A program made the translations under genes and the position numbers. From Bacillota bacterium (GTDB taxonomy: Bacteria > Bacillota > Clostridia > Lachnospirales > Lachnospiraceae), in contig WFLY01000049.1 of NCBI GenBank assembly GCA_009177215.1, forward strand, positions 3,983 to 9,939: DNA of 5,957 nucleotides. The letters are read 5' to 3'. This document shows, piece by piece, positions 5,568 to 5,957 of this stretch; positions within the stretch are counted from its first letter, which is position 1; each line of letters opens with the position of its first letter. Under the pieces are notes generated by a model. The model made no database searches and had not been told where the DNA came from. It worked only from the letters and a program-made list of their open reading frames with translations.

Positions 5568-5575
5568 AGGAAGGA
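5568..5575 (+). promoter_or_regulatory. Ribosome binding site of the phosphopantetheinyl transferase
   Basis: AGGAAGGA lies 6 nt upstream of ATG at 5582-5584 and supports this start for a gene whose frame stays open to the window edge. Confidence 0.8.
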
Positions 5576-5581
5576 TTTCTC

Positions 5582-5957
5582 ATGCAGATATATTTTTTAT
5601 CAGTTACAGACCCCACAATCAATTCCAGAGATAACCGGCTTTTGTACTTGACCTCACAAGAACGCCGGAATAAAATACTGCGATACCGCTTTGACCTTGA
5701 CAAAAAACTCTCCCTCTATGCGGAAGCCATAAGCCGCATGGGACTTAGCAAATCCTTATCGCTTCCCGCATGGGATTTGGAATTTTGCTATAAAGAGCAT
5801 CACAAGCCGACAGTAATAAATGCCCCCAACTATGATTACAGCTATTCACATACCCACAGCTCTATACTCTGTGCCATAACCGAGACAGGGAAAATCGGAG
5901 CCGATGTTGAAGGACTGCAGGAAGCGCCTTTCAATGTAATGAAAAAAGTCTTTCACG
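5582..5957 (+). CDS. Sfp-type 4'-phosphopantetheinyl transferase, 3' end cut by window
   Basis: The first 125 codons of a 4'-phosphopantetheinyl transferase, which transfers the phosphopantetheine arm of coenzyme A to a serine of carrier proteins. The translated start MQIYFLSVTD and the ERRNKILRYRFDLDKKLSLYA region match the N-terminal half of Sfp-type enzymes (pattern R-x2-RF-x3-D-x3-L). HHKP (73-76) corresponds to the family's GKP, and DYSYSHTHS (85-93) to its FNISHS motif with His90. IGADVE (105-110) carries the magnesium-binding acids Asp108 and Glu110, close to Asp107 and Glu109 of Bacillus Sfp. The third acid, in the WxxKE motif, lies past the window edge. The ATG at 5582 follows AGGAAGGA (5568-5575) by 6 nt. 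Sfp-type enzymes are usually about 210-230 residues, so roughly half is seen. Its target may be the fatty acid ACP or a secondary-metabolism carrier; the sequence does not decide. Confidence 0.85.
   Translation, partial: MQIYFLSVTDPTINSRDNRLLYLTSQERRNKILRYRFDLDKKLSLYAEAISRMGLSKSLSLPAWDLEFCYKEHHKPTVINAPNYDYSYSHTHSSILCAITETGKIGADVEGLQEAPFNVMKKVFH

Larger units (their letters stand above)
5256..5581. other. Divergent intergenic region with two promoters and several dyads, no gene
   Basis: This 326-bp, AT-rich stretch separates the ABC operon (minus strand) from the phosphopantetheinyl transferase (plus strand). I find no credible coding frame, tRNA or small RNA in it. It holds a candidate promoter for each direction, the dyad TGAC-ag-GTCA (5377-5386) between them, the perfect palindrome GATGATATCATC (5441-5452) near the plus-strand start of transcription, and the pair CAATTTG/CAAATTG (5462-5468 and 5491-5497). 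Confidence 0.7.

Noticed and set aside
1..5957. A defence system, CRISPR array, insertion sequence, tRNA or known riboswitch.
   Set aside because: No regularly spaced repeats, transposase or terminal repeats, cloverleaf or recognised riboswitch core is visible on either strand; all sizeable genes belong to recognised metabolic or transport families.

Overview
The window looks like chromosomal DNA from a low-to-moderate GC Gram-positive anaerobe of the Clostridia, most plausibly Lachnospiraceae. That is an inference. It rests on a FabK-type enoyl-ACP reductase beside acpP, strong AGGAGG-type ribosome binding sites, AT-rich intergenic regions with sigma-A-like promoters, and a cytoplasmic GH120 enzyme of the kind found in plant-fibre-degrading Firmicutes.

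Layout from left to right. Five genes lie on the minus strand, and one truncated gene at the right edge lies on the plus strand. (1) 1-803: fabK, enoyl-ACP reductase II, cut at its 3' end by the window edge. (2) 967-1200: acpP, acyl carrier protein, with its own near-consensus promoter, an overlapping TTTGA-N3-TCAAA dyad that resembles a FabT/FabR-type operator, and a strong hairpin terminator or attenuator between it and fabK. (3) 1356-3368: a 670-residue right-handed beta-helix glycosidase of family GH120 (beta-xylosidase type) with both expected catalytic acids, no signal peptide and its own terminator. (4) 3619-4404 and 4422-5255: an ABC-2 type exporter, with a six-helix permease and an ATPase, forming a tight two-gene operon. 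(5) 5582-5957: the first 125 codons of an Sfp-type 4'-phosphopantetheinyl transferase, transcribed away from the ABC operon.

Three functional themes are interleaved. acpP and fabK belong to type II fatty acid synthesis; in related genomes this pair usually begins a longer fab/acc cluster, which would continue to the left of the window. The transferase at the right edge belongs to the family that puts the phosphopantetheine arm on carrier proteins, so the window contains both a carrier protein and a possible activator of it, about 4.4 kb apart on opposite strands. The GH120 enzyme and the ABC exporter have no evident link to lipid synthesis. The GH120 gene appears to be a single-gene unit inserted between the lipid genes and the exporter.

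The best signals beyond ordinary annotation are the half-site array over the acpP promoter, the acpP/fabK attenuator, the longer spacing between the GH120 catalytic residues, and the dyads in the divergent intergenic region 5256-5581. I saw no RNA gene, CRISPR array, insertion sequence or clearly novel multi-gene system.
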